Part shown: positions 15,634 through 26,273 of the stretch, piece after piece | How positions within the stretch are numbered: position 1 is the first letter of the stretch | How the letters are laid out: every line of letters begins with the position of its first letter | Assembly (NCBI RefSeq): GCF_009377185.1 | Contig: NZ_VJZC01000034.1 | Location: 1-38,822 of the forward strand | Direction: 5' to 3' | Origin: Streptomyces spongiae | GTDB taxonomy: Bacteria; Actinomycetota; Actinomycetes; Streptomycetales; Streptomycetaceae | DNA length: 38,822 nt | The notes under the pieces: generated by a model | The model's database searches: none | The model's input: only the letters and a program-made list of their open reading frames with translations | Told to the model about the DNA's origin: nothing | Program-made: the position numbers and the translations under genes

Positions 15634-16974
15634 TCAGTTCAAGGGCGAGAAGACCGAACGTGCCCGCACGTGCTGTCCGTCGAGAGAGGGCGCGGAGACG
15701 GGCACGGGATGAGGGAAGAGGCAGCCGGAGGGGTCGAAGAGCCGGTCCTGGTAGAAACCCGACAGGTATGGCGCCCCGGAGGTTCCGCCGGATCCCGGCG
15801 CTTCCTTCGGCAGGTAGCGATGGGCCAGCCCGAGGTGCAGTCGGCGCCATGCGTAGAGCGCTTCATCGAGGTCTCTGGCCGCGCTCAGTACCGCCGCCCC
15901 GTCCTCGGTTCCCTGAGGGACGTCCTGCAGCAGTGAACGCAGTGGCTGGAAACGGTCGTTGAGGTGGAAGAGCAGAAAGGCGTTCTCCGGAACGGACTCC
16001 AGCGCTTCCACCTTGTTCGGGTGGACGCCCAGGAGATGTATGTTCAGCGCTTGCGACGAGGTCATCTGAACCGCGCTCGCGTCGCCCGTCTCCTTGCGGA
16101 AGCCGAGGAAGTTCTCCACCGACATGGTCCGGCGCAGCACCCGCATGATGTCCAGTTGCAGCTGCGCCAGACGCGCGGCACGCTGCAGGCACCGGCCGGC
16201 TTCCCGGAGGCGTCCCTGTTCGAGCCACGTCCTGGCGCTGAGCGTACGAGCCAGGATGCCCGAGGTCGTGACCTCGGTGAGGTGGATGACCCGGAGGAAC
16301 GCGTTCTCCTCGTGGTGCTGGGTCTGGGGCAGATTCACCAGATACTCGAGGATGTCGCCGTGGCCCGCGGTGCCCACGTAGCCGTCCCACCGAGCGGGAG
16401 GAGAGTCGTGCGCGGGCGGCGTCGCGGGCCAGGCCGCGGTCTCTCGGCTCAGCGCCGACAGGCGCTCCAGTCGCTCGTCCATCTCACCCGCCGACGGGGG
16501 ACGTTGCCATCCCCACGATTCGGTGCCGGCCGCCGATCTTCGCTCGTACTCGAGCCAGGACCGCAGCAGGAAACGAAGCACTTGTCGGCAGTGATGCTCG
16601 ATCGACGCATCGCTGGAACGGTGCCGCGTGCCGAGGATCTGATTGAGGAGACGGACATTCGCGTAGGGTTGGTAGCGTTTGCCCCGGGGGCCGCTCAGCA
16701 CGCTGAGCACATCGAGACTCCGGCCGGCACCGGAGAGATCGGCGAGTTTCCACTCACTCTGGAGAACCAGTTCCGCGAATCGCAGTACCCGCCTCTCGCG
16801 TCGGCCGATCACCGTGTCGGATGCGTACAGAACGTCGCGCAGGTCCACGTACAGCTCTGCCATCCGGTCGCGCAGTTCCGGGTCCAGGTAATGACGGCCG
16901 ACCGCACGGGTCGCGAGGACATACTGCGCCACGTCGAATGCGAGAACTGCTCTGACAGTCGACGATGCCTTCAT
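15634..16974 (-). CDS. Tryptophan 2,3-dioxygenase-like heme protein with long N-terminal extension
   Basis: 446 aa, longer than usual TDO (280-400). The TDO-like core occupies ~200-415. HGDILEYLVNLPQTQHHEEN (205-224) carries the distal-His region; VIHLTEVTTSGIL follows as in the VxHQxxEL helix; MSVENFLGFRKETGDAS (284-300) matches the TDO FxxFRxxLG stretch; YAWRRLHLGLAHRYLP (374-389) gives proximal-His candidate His380; GSGGTSG (394-400) is the family glycine loop. The first 200 residues are helical and not recognised. It lies third in the leftward unit of the cluster, 51 nt after an unknown gene. With the tryptophan halogenase opposite, the likely substrate is (chloro)tryptophan, giving N-formylkynurenine; other TDO-superfamily chemistry is possible. 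No kynurenine formamidase is visible. Confidence 0.7.
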   Translation of the reverse strand: MKASSTVRAVLAFDVAQYVLATRAVGRHYLDPELRDRMAELYVDLRDVLYASDTVIGRRERRVLRFAELVLQSEWKLADLSGAGRSLDVLSVLSGPRGKRYQPYANVRLLNQILGTRHRSSDASIEHHCRQVLRFLLRSWLEYERRSAAGTESWGWQRPPSAGEMDERLERLSALSRETAAWPATPPAHDSPPARWDGYVGTAGHGDILEYLVNLPQTQHHEENAFLRVIHLTEVTTSGILARTLSARTWLEQGRLREAGRCLQRAARLAQLQLDIMRVLRRTMSVENFLGFRKETGDASAVQMTSSQALNIHLLGVHPNKVEALESVPENAFLLFHLNDRFQPLRSLLQDVPQGTEDGAAVLSAARDLDEALYAWRRLHLGLAHRYLPKEAPGSGGTSGAPYLSGFYQDRLFDPSGCLFPHPVPVSAPSLDGQHVRARSVFSPLN

Positions 16975-17025
16975 GGGACTCCAGAGGGGTGGGGACCGAT
17001 CCGGGCCGTCAGGAATGGGATCTCA

Positions 17026-17745
17026 TCAGCTGGTCGGAGGCGCTGGGACGCCGTCCGGCCACCGTGCTCCTTCGGTGACCTCGCAGAGCAGGTCGATGAG
17101 CTGCTCGCATTCCAGGGAGACGGCGAGTGCTCCCGCACGGAGCAGTTGGTGAGCGCCATGACCGTACGTGCCCATGGCCTGGGTGGCGTTCGCAGACATG
17201 GCCGGCTTGGGCGCGGGGCTCGCGTCGAGAGGCGGCAGAGCCGCGGCGCTCGTGGCCGGCAGGGGAATCTCGTGGGAGGTGAACAGGCTGTTCATGACCG
17301 ACGCGGTGGCACGCGCCGCGTTCACCACCGGCGGGGGCACACCTACGGTGTGCGTGGCTCCGACGGCCAGTAACTCAGCCACCGCGAGGGCATGCGCATC
17401 GAGGGGGGCGGGCGTCCGGCCGTCTCCTGACCGGAGCCACAAGTCGCTTGTCAGTTCGGCGAGTTCCGGCAGATGCCGGAGGTCTTGCGGGCTGTAGAAC
17501 GTGGTGTGCCGCCCCGAGAAGCCGGCCGCCAGAAGCGCCCGGACGAGTGCGGTGTTGTGTGTGTCCGGTGAGCTCCCGGTTCCCACGGACACGAACACCG
17601 CGCCGATGTAGGCCTGTTGCCATTCCCGGCTCGCCACCACGACGGGCGGTGCGGGAACCTCCTCGGTCGCACGTATGAGAAAGCGCCGTTCGTGCATCGG
17701 GGGTGGCTCGTCCCAGACAGGTGAGGCTGTCCGGTGCGCCGTCAT
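17026..17745 (-). CDS. Unrecognised cluster protein (239 aa)
   Basis: I do not recognise this family. The first half has the look of an alpha/beta domain: AYIGAVFVSVGTGSSPDTHN, ALVRALLAAGFSGRHTTFY, and AVAELLAVGATHTVG. It is followed by a Pro/Ala-rich linker and a helical C-terminus (RAGALAVSLECEQLIDLLCE). No signal peptide or membrane segment. Its ATG overlaps the stop of the B3/B4-type gene by 4 nt (ATGA), so the two are translationally coupled and probably act together. It is in the same leftward unit as the TDO-like gene. Confidence 0.6.
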   Translation of the reverse strand: MTAHRTASPVWDEPPPMHERRFLIRATEEVPAPPVVVASREWQQAYIGAVFVSVGTGSSPDTHNTALVRALLAAGFSGRHTTFYSPQDLRHLPELAELTSDLWLRSGDGRTPAPLDAHALAVAELLAVGATHTVGVPPPVVNAARATASVMNSLFTSHEIPLPATSAAALPPLDASPAPKPAMSANATQAMGTYGHGAHQLLRAGALAVSLECEQLIDLLCEVTEGARWPDGVPAPPTS

Positions 17746-18401
17746 GTCAACTCGATGCTCTCGGCCCGGGGGGTGCCGTCGGCCTCGTCGAGCAGTGAGA
17801 CGACGTCGTCCACCGCTTTCGTGAACCGCTCGCTGCTCAACCCCGGCGCGTCGAAGACCACGAACAGCAGCCGCTCGGTTGACCGGGTGATACCCGTGCG
17901 TGCGTCGGGCCCCTGGAAGACGGAGGCGAAGACGTCCACGTCGTCACGGAGGACGGGCTCGTCGGCGCGGCACACCACCTGGGACCGGAAGCCGGGAAAC
18001 CGCGTGTCCTCCACGGCGTACTCCACACGGATCCCTCCGCGCACCGCGTCAAGGTCCTGTACCCCCATCAGCACTCCGTTGGACAGCTCGCAGTGGAGCA
18101 GCGCGCGAACCGGGGCAGGTCCGCGGAGGGGGCGCCCGTCCGATACGGACGCCAACTGCGCGGTGAGCGGGCTGGTGTGCCCGTGCAGCGCGAACCAGTC
18201 CGTGTAACACCTGGCGTTCTCACGCGCGTACTCGGCCGAGCCGGCGAGCACTTCCTGATGGTGGGCGACTGCCTTCTCCAGACGCTTCATATCCGGCCTG
18301 GCCGTGACAACGGCCAGGCGGTCGAAGCCCGTGTGAGCAGGAGAGCGGGGCTGCCGCCCGAGCAGGATCGGCACGGCGGGCTCCACGCCAGGATGGGACA
18401 C
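17742..18401 (-). CDS. Freestanding B3/B4 (PheT editing-type) domain protein
   Basis: 219 aa from GTG 18401, which has GAGGAG eight bases upstream; a longer frame to 18497 lacks such a site. The C-terminal part matches the B3/B4 tRNA-editing domain of phenylalanyl-tRNA synthetase beta chains. Key segments are LLHCELSNGVLMGVQDLDAV (101-120), RFPGFRSQVVCRADEPVL (134-151) and FASVFQGPDARTGITRST (158-175). Proteins with only this domain are usually labelled PheT beta-related proteins. In PheT the domain hydrolyses mischarged Tyr-tRNA(Phe). Here no synthetase is nearby; it is the first gene of the leftward unit beside a halogenase. I infer a role in deacylating tRNA charged with the unusual amino acid, or in handling an aminoacyl-tRNA substrate. 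Family call moderate. Confidence 0.6.
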   Translation of the reverse strand: MSHPGVEPAVPILLGRQPRSPAHTGFDRLAVVTARPDMKRLEKAVAHHQEVLAGSAEYARENARCYTDWFALHGHTSPLTAQLASVSDGRPLRGPAPVRALLHCELSNGVLMGVQDLDAVRGGIRVEYAVEDTRFPGFRSQVVCRADEPVLRDDVDVFASVFQGPDARTGITRSTERLLFVVFDAPGLSSERFTKAVDDVVSLLDEADGTPRAESIELT

Positions 18402-18742
18402 GAAACACACTCCTCGAACACACGTAGATGAAGCAGAAGTGTATGGCGGTCGACCGAATAGGGAACGCGAGCATGCCCCGAACTCCACACAGGGCATACT
18501 CCCTCGGCAACTGCGTACTTTAGCTCAGAGGATGCCCGGGAGCGGAGACGGCCATGACAAAGAAAGGTTAATGGCCGATATCTTTCCCTGGCTGTTGCGC
18601 GATTCCCGGTCGGTCTTGTGCGGCCGACACACCCGCCTGTAAAGTCCGTTGTTGATCTTCGCGACACCCGAATCCATTCACACATGGCGAGTGATCGTGT
18701 TCTCTGTCGCCGAACGCTGCCGACCGGGACCACAGCAGCGAA
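18402..18742. promoter_or_regulatory. Divergent promoter region of the biosynthetic cluster
   Basis: 341 bases separate the divergent B3/B4-type and flavin reductase genes, so both promoters of the cluster must lie here. The region is noticeably less GC-rich than the coding DNA. I can see no regulator gene in the cluster, and no clear operator palindrome. A short translated-looking ORF lies within it (18571-18642). Confidence 0.5.
18571..18642 (+). CDS. Candidate 23-aa upstream ORF before the halogenase operon
   Basis: ATG at 18571 follows AGAAAGG at a spacing suited to translation. The frame encodes MADIFPWLLRDSRSVLCGRH plus three residues and stops at TAA. It contains one Trp codon, too few for a classical trp attenuator. 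It lies ~100 bases before the flavin reductase start and could be a leader peptide or chance. Confidence 0.25.
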   Translation: MADIFPWLLRDSRSVLCGRHTRL

Positions 18743-20966
<2,224 letters not shown>

Positions 20967-21023
20967 CGGGCGGAGCTCACCGACCCCAGCCGCGCCCCCA
21001 AGACCGAGGAAGAAGGGAAGCAC

Positions 21024-22361
21024 GTGTACGAATCGCTGGTGCCCGTGACGCACCACTTCTACCCGCTGCAGCGGTACACCGACCCGGAAGTCGCCCCGTT
21101 CTCCGACTTCCTGCGGCTCCTGGACAGCCGCAAGCCGGAACCGACCGACAACATGATCTACCTGCACATCCCCTACTGCGAGAAACGCTGCACGTTCTGC
21201 CCGTTCCACGTACGCGTCAAGCGCGACGTCTCGGTGTACGAGCGCTATGTCGTCGCCCTCGAACGGGAAATCGAGATGCTGGCGCGCCTGCCGTACGTGC
21301 AGGACATGAAGTTCCGCGCCGTGTACTTCGGGGGCGGCTCCCCCTCCCTGCTCACGGTCGCGCAGATCAAGCGGCTGTACGACGCCCTGCGCCGCGGCTT
21401 CTCCATCGACGCCGATGCGGAGTGGACCTTCGAAGGTGAGCCCGCGGGCCTGTGCGACCCCGAACTGCTGGAATATCTCGCCTCGCAGGGCACCAAGCGG
21501 CTCAGCTACGGCATCCAGACGTTCGACGAGCCACTGCGCACCACGATGAACATCGCGGCGACGGTACAGGACGCCCTCACGGCCAACGAGCGTGCCAAGG
21601 AGCTCGGCTTCGAGGACATCAACGTCGACATGATGTACTACATGCCCGGTCAGACGCCGGCCGCCGTGGAACGCGACCTGAAGGAACTCGGCAACTGCGG
21701 CTTCGACAGCGTCGACTACTACTACATGTCGTACTACGCGATGCCCAAGAGCACCTTCCTCGGCATGGAGAAGGGAACGTACCCCCGCAAGCCCCCAGCC
21801 GAGATGCGGTTCAAGATGGGCCAGCTCGTGCAGCGGCGCATGCGGGAACTCGGCTACCACCACGTCACCGACCACGTGTACTCCAAGCGCCCCCAGGGAT
21901 CCGAGTACTACCGCATCCTGTGGGGCGGCGGGTTCGGCGAGCACCGGGCGGAGACCCTGGCCGTCGGTGCCTCCGCGCGTGGCTACCTGGGCGGTTACAG
22001 CTACGCCAACACGCTCGCGCCCGACCCCTACGTCGAGGAGATCGAGGCGGGCAAACTGCCGGTCACCAAGGTGTCGGCGCTCCTGGAGGAGCCCCGCAAC
22101 CGCGGCATGATGTTCTTCCCCAAGTTCTTCCGCACGGAACTCTCCCGCATACCCGACGACGCCCGGACCCGGGTCTTCCTCGACAACCTGGTGGAGCAGG
22201 GGTACGCGGTCGTCGGGGACGGGGAGCTCCGGCTCACGGACAAGGGCAAGGAGTGGATCCCGAACATCACCGTCGACCTCTTCGAGGACACCCAGCGCGA
22301 GATCCACGACAACTGGGTCCAGGAACTCGAGTCGCACTATTCGAATCGCGTCACGCTGTGA
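21024..22361 (+). CDS. HemN-like radical SAM enzyme
   Basis: 445 aa from GTG 21024 with AGAAGGGAAG upstream. The cluster-binding motif is C52-x3-C56-x2-C59 (HIPYCEKRCTFC). AVYFGGGSPSLLTVAQI and RLSYGIQTFDEPLRTTMN are the HemN-type SAM-binding and substrate strands. A winged-helix HemN_C-like tail is present (ELRLTDKGKEWIPNI). Relatives include coproporphyrinogen dehydrogenase, the heme-opening ChuW/HutW, and class C methylases and cyclopropanases of natural product pathways. No heme gene adjoins it; its place between a halogenase and ATP-grasp ligases argues for tailoring chemistry on the product. Reaction unknown. Confidence 0.85.
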   Translation: MYESLVPVTHHFYPLQRYTDPEVAPFSDFLRLLDSRKPEPTDNMIYLHIPYCEKRCTFCPFHVRVKRDVSVYERYVVALEREIEMLARLPYVQDMKFRAVYFGGGSPSLLTVAQIKRLYDALRRGFSIDADAEWTFEGEPAGLCDPELLEYLASQGTKRLSYGIQTFDEPLRTTMNIAATVQDALTANERAKELGFEDINVDMMYYMPGQTPAAVERDLKELGNCGFDSVDYYYMSYYAMPKSTFLGMEKGTYPRKPPAEMRFKMGQLVQRRMRELGYHHVTDHVYSKRPQGSEYYRILWGGGFGEHRAETLAVGASARGYLGGYSYANTLAPDPYVEEIEAGKLPVTKVSALLEEPRNRGMMFFPKFFRTELSRIPDDARTRVFLDNLVEQGYAVVGDGELRLTDKGKEWIPNITVDLFEDTQREIHDNWVQELESHYSNRVTL

Positions 22362-22396
22362 CCCTGCCGGGTGACCGGATGAGCGGAAAGTGAAGT

Positions 22397-23635
22397 ATGG
22401 CCAAGCGAATCATGGTGGTCGGCGTCCCGTGGAGCACGCACGAACTGGTGCCCGCGGCGCGCGACGCCGAGCGGTTGGGGGCGCGGCTGAACGTCGTCGA
22501 CACTCCTGACGCCCTGCGTACCATCGGCGACGACGTCCCGTGCGAGCGGATCGCCGTCGCCACGCTCGAAGAGCCCGAACTCGTGGCGGCAGCGCACGAG
22601 ATCGCGCCCGACTGCGTCGTGTCGATCACCGAGCTGACCATGGAACACGCCGCCCTGGTTCGCGAGGCCCTGGGTCACCCCGGCACGTCCGCGGACGTCG
22701 AACTGACCGTCGCGGACAAACTCCGTACCCGTGCCGTGCTGCAGAAACACGGTCTGACCGGTGTCGGGCACTGGGAGACCACGCTCGACGAGGTGGCCGG
22801 CCTCGTCGCGACGCTCGATCTGCCGGTCGTCGTCAAACCCCGTCAGCTGACAGGCAGCGCCGGCGTCCGGCTGGTCGCGGACCCCGACGATGTGACGCCG
22901 CTTCTGGAGCAGTACGACCAGGAGACCGCGGCTCACTTCCGCCGTGACCGGCTGCTGGTCGAGAGCTACGTGCCCGGCGAGGAGATCAGCGCGGAGGGCA
23001 TCGTCGTGGACGGCGAGCTCCACCTGTTCACCCTCACCGACAAGGTGAACACCGGAGCCCCCCACTACGTCGAAGTCGGCCATCTGATGCCCGGTGCCAA
23101 AAGCTCCGAGTGGGAGCCGAGGATCCACGACTACCTGCAGCGGTGCGTCACCGCCCTCGGAGTCGTGACGTCCCCGGTCCATGCGGAGGTGAAGGTGACG
23201 GACGATGCCGTCGAGGTCATCGAACTGCACACCCGCTACGGGGGCGACGACATCGTCCAGCTCATCGAGCGGAGCTGCGGGATGCGGCCCTTCGAGACCT
23301 ACTTCGCCGCGATGCTCGACGGCACGCGTCCCGCCCCCGGCCCGCACGCGGGTGACGCCGTCTGGGGCGTCGGCTTCTTCAGCGCCCCCGTCGGCTCGGC
23401 GTTCCACTGGCCCTCGTACGACTTCCCGTATCCGCAGGCGGTGATGCGGTTGGAGGTCGACGCCACCGCCGAGCCTAAGCTGCGCGCCTACGAAGGGGTG
23501 CGGCTGGCGTACTGGCGAGCGGGCCGCGCGCTGTTCTCCGCGCCCACGCACCGCCCCGTGCGCGAGAACATCGACTTCCTGCGAGCCCAGCTGCCGCGCG
23601 CCGACGAACAGGGCGCGAGAAGGGCCTCCGACTGA
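22397..23635 (+). CDS. ATP-grasp ligase 1 (carboxylate-amine/amino-acid ligase type)
   Basis: 412 aa. Pre-ATP-grasp domain 1-105; ATP-binding Lys147 in LPVVVKPRQLTGSAGVRLV; hinge LLVESYVPGEEISAEG (187-201); Mg-binding Glu264 and Glu276 with Arg280 in HAEVKVTDDAVEVIELHTRY. This is the architecture of ligases joining a carboxylate to an amine through an acyl phosphate. Start ATG 35 nt after the radical SAM gene. Its sequence is paralogous to ligase 4 (26270-27469): the catalytic Lys is at the same residue number and the HAEVKVTD block is shared. Its stop overlaps the next start (TGATG). Substrates unknown; (chloro)tryptophan derivatives are plausible. Confidence 0.9.
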   Translation: MAKRIMVVGVPWSTHELVPAARDAERLGARLNVVDTPDALRTIGDDVPCERIAVATLEEPELVAAAHEIAPDCVVSITELTMEHAALVREALGHPGTSADVELTVADKLRTRAVLQKHGLTGVGHWETTLDEVAGLVATLDLPVVVKPRQLTGSAGVRLVADPDDVTPLLEQYDQETAAHFRRDRLLVESYVPGEEISAEGIVVDGELHLFTLTDKVNTGAPHYVEVGHLMPGAKSSEWEPRIHDYLQRCVTALGVVTSPVHAEVKVTDDAVEVIELHTRYGGDDIVQLIERSCGMRPFETYFAAMLDGTRPAPGPHAGDAVWGVGFFSAPVGSAFHWPSYDFPYPQAVMRLEVDATAEPKLRAYEGVRLAYWRAGRALFSAPTHRPVRENIDFLRAQLPRADEQGARRASD

Positions 23636-24984
23636 TGGGCGGGAGTTCGTCGGCCCTGCGGGTGCCCGACACCGCCTGGGACGCCTCTTTCCCGGCCGCC
23701 GCCGCCGAACTGCCCGCCCGGTTCGTGGCCCACGACGAGGGCTACCGGCGTATCAGGCCCGCGCTGCTGCCTCTGGTGGTGTCCCCTGGCGCGGCGAGCG
23801 CCATGTGGGACACGACGCGCGCCTGTCTGGAGCGGGTCCGCGACAAGGCCGCGCGCATCCTCGACGACCGTTCCGGCGCCGCGATCGCGGAACTGGGCTA
23901 TCCGCCCGAAGAGGTGTCCTGGCTCACCGCCCACCCGCCGAAGGCCCTGGACGGCGCGGGCGCCTTCGCCCGCGCCGACTTCGTGCTGGGCCCGGACGGG
24001 CCGCGGCTGGTCGAGATCAACGTGGGGCCGACGGTGGGCGGCATCGGAATCCTCGACCGGTACGCCGAGGTCGCGGACGACCTGCTCGGTGCCCACGGAT
24101 TCCACCGCACCGGTTCGCGGGCCGCCGGTCTGCCCCGCCCCGCGCGGGCATGGGGGCGCGCACTGAGGCGGCTCGCCGGTCTGCCACCGCACGCAGCCCA
24201 AGCCGCCTCGCCCCGGATCGTGTTGGCCGTCACCGACGAAGAGGCGGACATCCCCATCCCCCACGATGCCGCGCACTATCTGGCCGCCGAGGGGTTCGAC
24301 GCGACCGTGTCCCGTACGGACCGGATCCGCTTCGACGGCCCGAAGGCCACCGTCGACGGGCGCGCTGTGGACGTCGTCTACGGCTGTTTCACCTACGACG
24401 AGATCATCACGCCCCGCTACCGGGCGTTCGTCGACGCGGCTGTGGCCTGCGACGCGGCGGGGGGACCGACGTACGTGGCGCCGCCCGTGTTCACACTGCT
24501 CGGAAACAAGGCGATGCTCGCGACGAACGGCGGCGAGCAGCCCGGCGACCGGCACACGGCGGGCACCCACCTGCTCACTCGCGCTGTCCTGCCACAGGCA
24601 CGCGCCGAGCGCGAACGACTGGTGCTGAAGCCCACGGTGGGGTACGGAGGCCAGGGCGTGGTCATCGGGCGCGACGTTTCGGACGATACGTGGGAAGAGC
24701 GCCTCGAAGCCGCCCTGAAGAGCCGCCCTCACGTCCTCCAGGCGTACGTGGAGCCGAGCAGCATCGAACTCCCCACGCCCGACGGGCAGTCCTCCTTCGA
24801 GGTGGGCATCGGCTGTCTGTACGTGGACGGCGACTTCGGCGGATTCCTGGCCCGTTGCGTGCCCTCAGGAGTCGGCGGTATCGCCAACGTCCATCAGGGC
24901 GCCGTCTTCGGCGCCGCGGCCGGTGCGCCGCCCGGCGAGGACGTGCGCGGCGGACACTCGACCGGCGGTGGCACGCGGCCATGA
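23635..24984 (+). CDS. ATP-grasp ligase 2, circularly permuted type
   Basis: 449 aa. The metal-binding element that is normally C-terminal appears first: RLVEINVGPTVGGIG (124-138, with Glu127 and Asn129). The nucleotide-binding elements come late: FTLLGNKAMLA (286-296), then Lys332 in LVLKPTVGYGGQGVVIG. The last part is SGVGGIANVHQGAVFG. This order defines circularly permuted ATP-grasp proteins (relatives of glutathionylspermidine synthetase and CP_ATPgrasp families). It probably forms an amide bond. It overlaps the preceding stop by 1 nt and the following start by 4 nt, so it is made in step with ligases 1 and 3. Confidence 0.85.
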   Translation: MGGSSSALRVPDTAWDASFPAAAAELPARFVAHDEGYRRIRPALLPLVVSPGAASAMWDTTRACLERVRDKAARILDDRSGAAIAELGYPPEEVSWLTAHPPKALDGAGAFARADFVLGPDGPRLVEINVGPTVGGIGILDRYAEVADDLLGAHGFHRTGSRAAGLPRPARAWGRALRRLAGLPPHAAQAASPRIVLAVTDEEADIPIPHDAAHYLAAEGFDATVSRTDRIRFDGPKATVDGRAVDVVYGCFTYDEIITPRYRAFVDAAVACDAAGGPTYVAPPVFTLLGNKAMLATNGGEQPGDRHTAGTHLLTRAVLPQARAERERLVLKPTVGYGGQGVVIGRDVSDDTWEERLEAALKSRPHVLQAYVEPSSIELPTPDGQSSFEVGIGCLYVDGDFGGFLARCVPSGVGGIANVHQGAVFGAAAGAPPGEDVRGGHSTGGGTRP

Positions 24985-26273
24985 CGATCCCCGGCACCCG
25001 TGTTCTGGCGGTCCACTCCGCCGTCGCTCCGGCACTGCTCCAGTCGCTGCTCACCGCCGCCGACGAGGTCGTCCTGCTCGTCCCCGCCGGAGCGGGAGAC
25101 GAGGCTTCTTTGCCGCCCGCCCTCGCTGCCCGGGTCCTGGTGCACACGTACTCCTGCACCGAGGACGCGGTGGCGCTGGCTCGGAAACAGCACGGCGCGG
25201 CACCCTTCGACGCCGTCCTCGCGGTCTGGGAAGGCGCGGTGGAGGCGGCCTCCCTCATCACCGAGGCGCTCGGCCTGCCGGGCTGTTCTCCGGACGCCGC
25301 ACGGGCCGCACGCGACAAGTCGCTCGCCGCCGCACGCTTCCACCGCGCGGGCGTGCCGCACCCCCGCAGCTGGACCTTCGACGCCACGGCCCCCGATGCC
25401 GGCGGCGAGGCACTGGAGCAGTGTGCCGAAGGCCGGCTCGTGGTCAAGATGCCACGGTCCACCAACAGTCAGTCCGTCATGCTCGTCCGGAACCGCTCCG
25501 AGCTCGCGGAGGCGATGGCCGTCATCCGCCGGCTCTACCGCACCGGACGCCGGGACAACCGGCTCGCCGACCTGTACGAACGGCCGGACGGCAGCGCCCC
25601 TGTCCTGGCCCAGGAGTATGTCGGCGGTGTCGAGCTGAACATCGACCTGCTGCTGTCCGAGGACGCTCACGCTGTACTCGGCGTCTTCGAGAAGCATCCG
25701 GCCGTCGGGCCCACCTTCGGCGAGACGCACAGTGTCCACCCCGTCTCGCTGGCCGAGGCCGAGCTGCGCCGGGCCGTCGACGTCGCCGTGGCCGCCACCC
25801 GCGCTCTGGGCGCCACCAGGGGAGCCGCACACGTCGAGCTGCGTATGGGCGAGCGGGGGCCGGTCGTCATCGAGGGAGCGCTGCGGCCGGGCGGCTTCCT
25901 CACGCCGCTCGCCATGCGGCGCCTCACCGGCGTCGACCCCGTGGCCGCTCTGACCCGGCTCATGGTCGCCGGCTCCCTGCCGGAGGTTCCGCCGGTGCCC
26001 GGCGACCGGGCCTGCCTGTACGGCGCGGTCAACGTGGAACGTACGGGCCGGGTCGTCCGCATCACCGGTGAGGCAAGGGCTCGTGCTCTGCCGGGTGTCG
26101 TCCTCCTGGACGTCATCAAGAAGCCGGGAGACGTCCTGGTGACCCTTCCGGAGGGGACCGACTACCACATCGCGGCCTTCCTCGTCGAAGGCGGGAGCCG
26201 GTCCGAGGTGGAGGGCACCGCTGAGCGGATCAGGAGCTTGCTGAAGGCGGAGCTGGAGGAGGCCACGGCATGA
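24981..26273 (+). CDS. ATP-grasp ligase 3
   Basis: 430 aa from ATG 24981, which overlaps the previous stop (ATGA); an open frame continues upstream but is a shadow of ligase 2. Pre-ATP-grasp domain 1-105, RDKSLAAARFHRAGVPHP (111-128), Lys156 in LVVKMPRSTNSQSVMLV, hinge LAQEYVGGVELNIDL, and metal-binding HVELRMGERGPVVIEGALRP. The C-terminal ~80 residues resemble the substrate lobe of L-amino-acid ligases (BacD/carbamoyl-phosphate-synthase-like). Predicted to join an amino acid to a carboxylate. The sequence differs clearly from ligases 1 and 4, so it likely handles another building block. Confidence 0.88.
   Translation: MTIPGTRVLAVHSAVAPALLQSLLTAADEVVLLVPAGAGDEASLPPALAARVLVHTYSCTEDAVALARKQHGAAPFDAVLAVWEGAVEAASLITEALGLPGCSPDAARAARDKSLAAARFHRAGVPHPRSWTFDATAPDAGGEALEQCAEGRLVVKMPRSTNSQSVMLVRNRSELAEAMAVIRRLYRTGRRDNRLADLYERPDGSAPVLAQEYVGGVELNIDLLLSEDAHAVLGVFEKHPAVGPTFGETHSVHPVSLAEAELRRAVDVAVAATRALGATRGAAHVELRMGERGPVVIEGALRPGGFLTPLAMRRLTGVDPVAALTRLMVAGSLPEVPPVPGDRACLYGAVNVERTGRVVRITGEARARALPGVVLLDVIKKPGDVLVTLPEGTDYHIAAFLVEGGSRSEVEGTAERIRSLLKAELEEATA

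Noticed and set aside
15634..16974. PrnB-type (aminopyrrolnitrin) rearranging enzyme
   Set aside because: PrnB also acts on 7-chloro-Trp, but the GSGGTSG and WRRLH segments fit TDO better, and no PrnC/PrnD-like genes are present.
18571..18642. Tryptophan attenuator leader peptide
   Set aside because: Only one Trp codon and no clear competing hairpins; kept only as a low-confidence upstream ORF.
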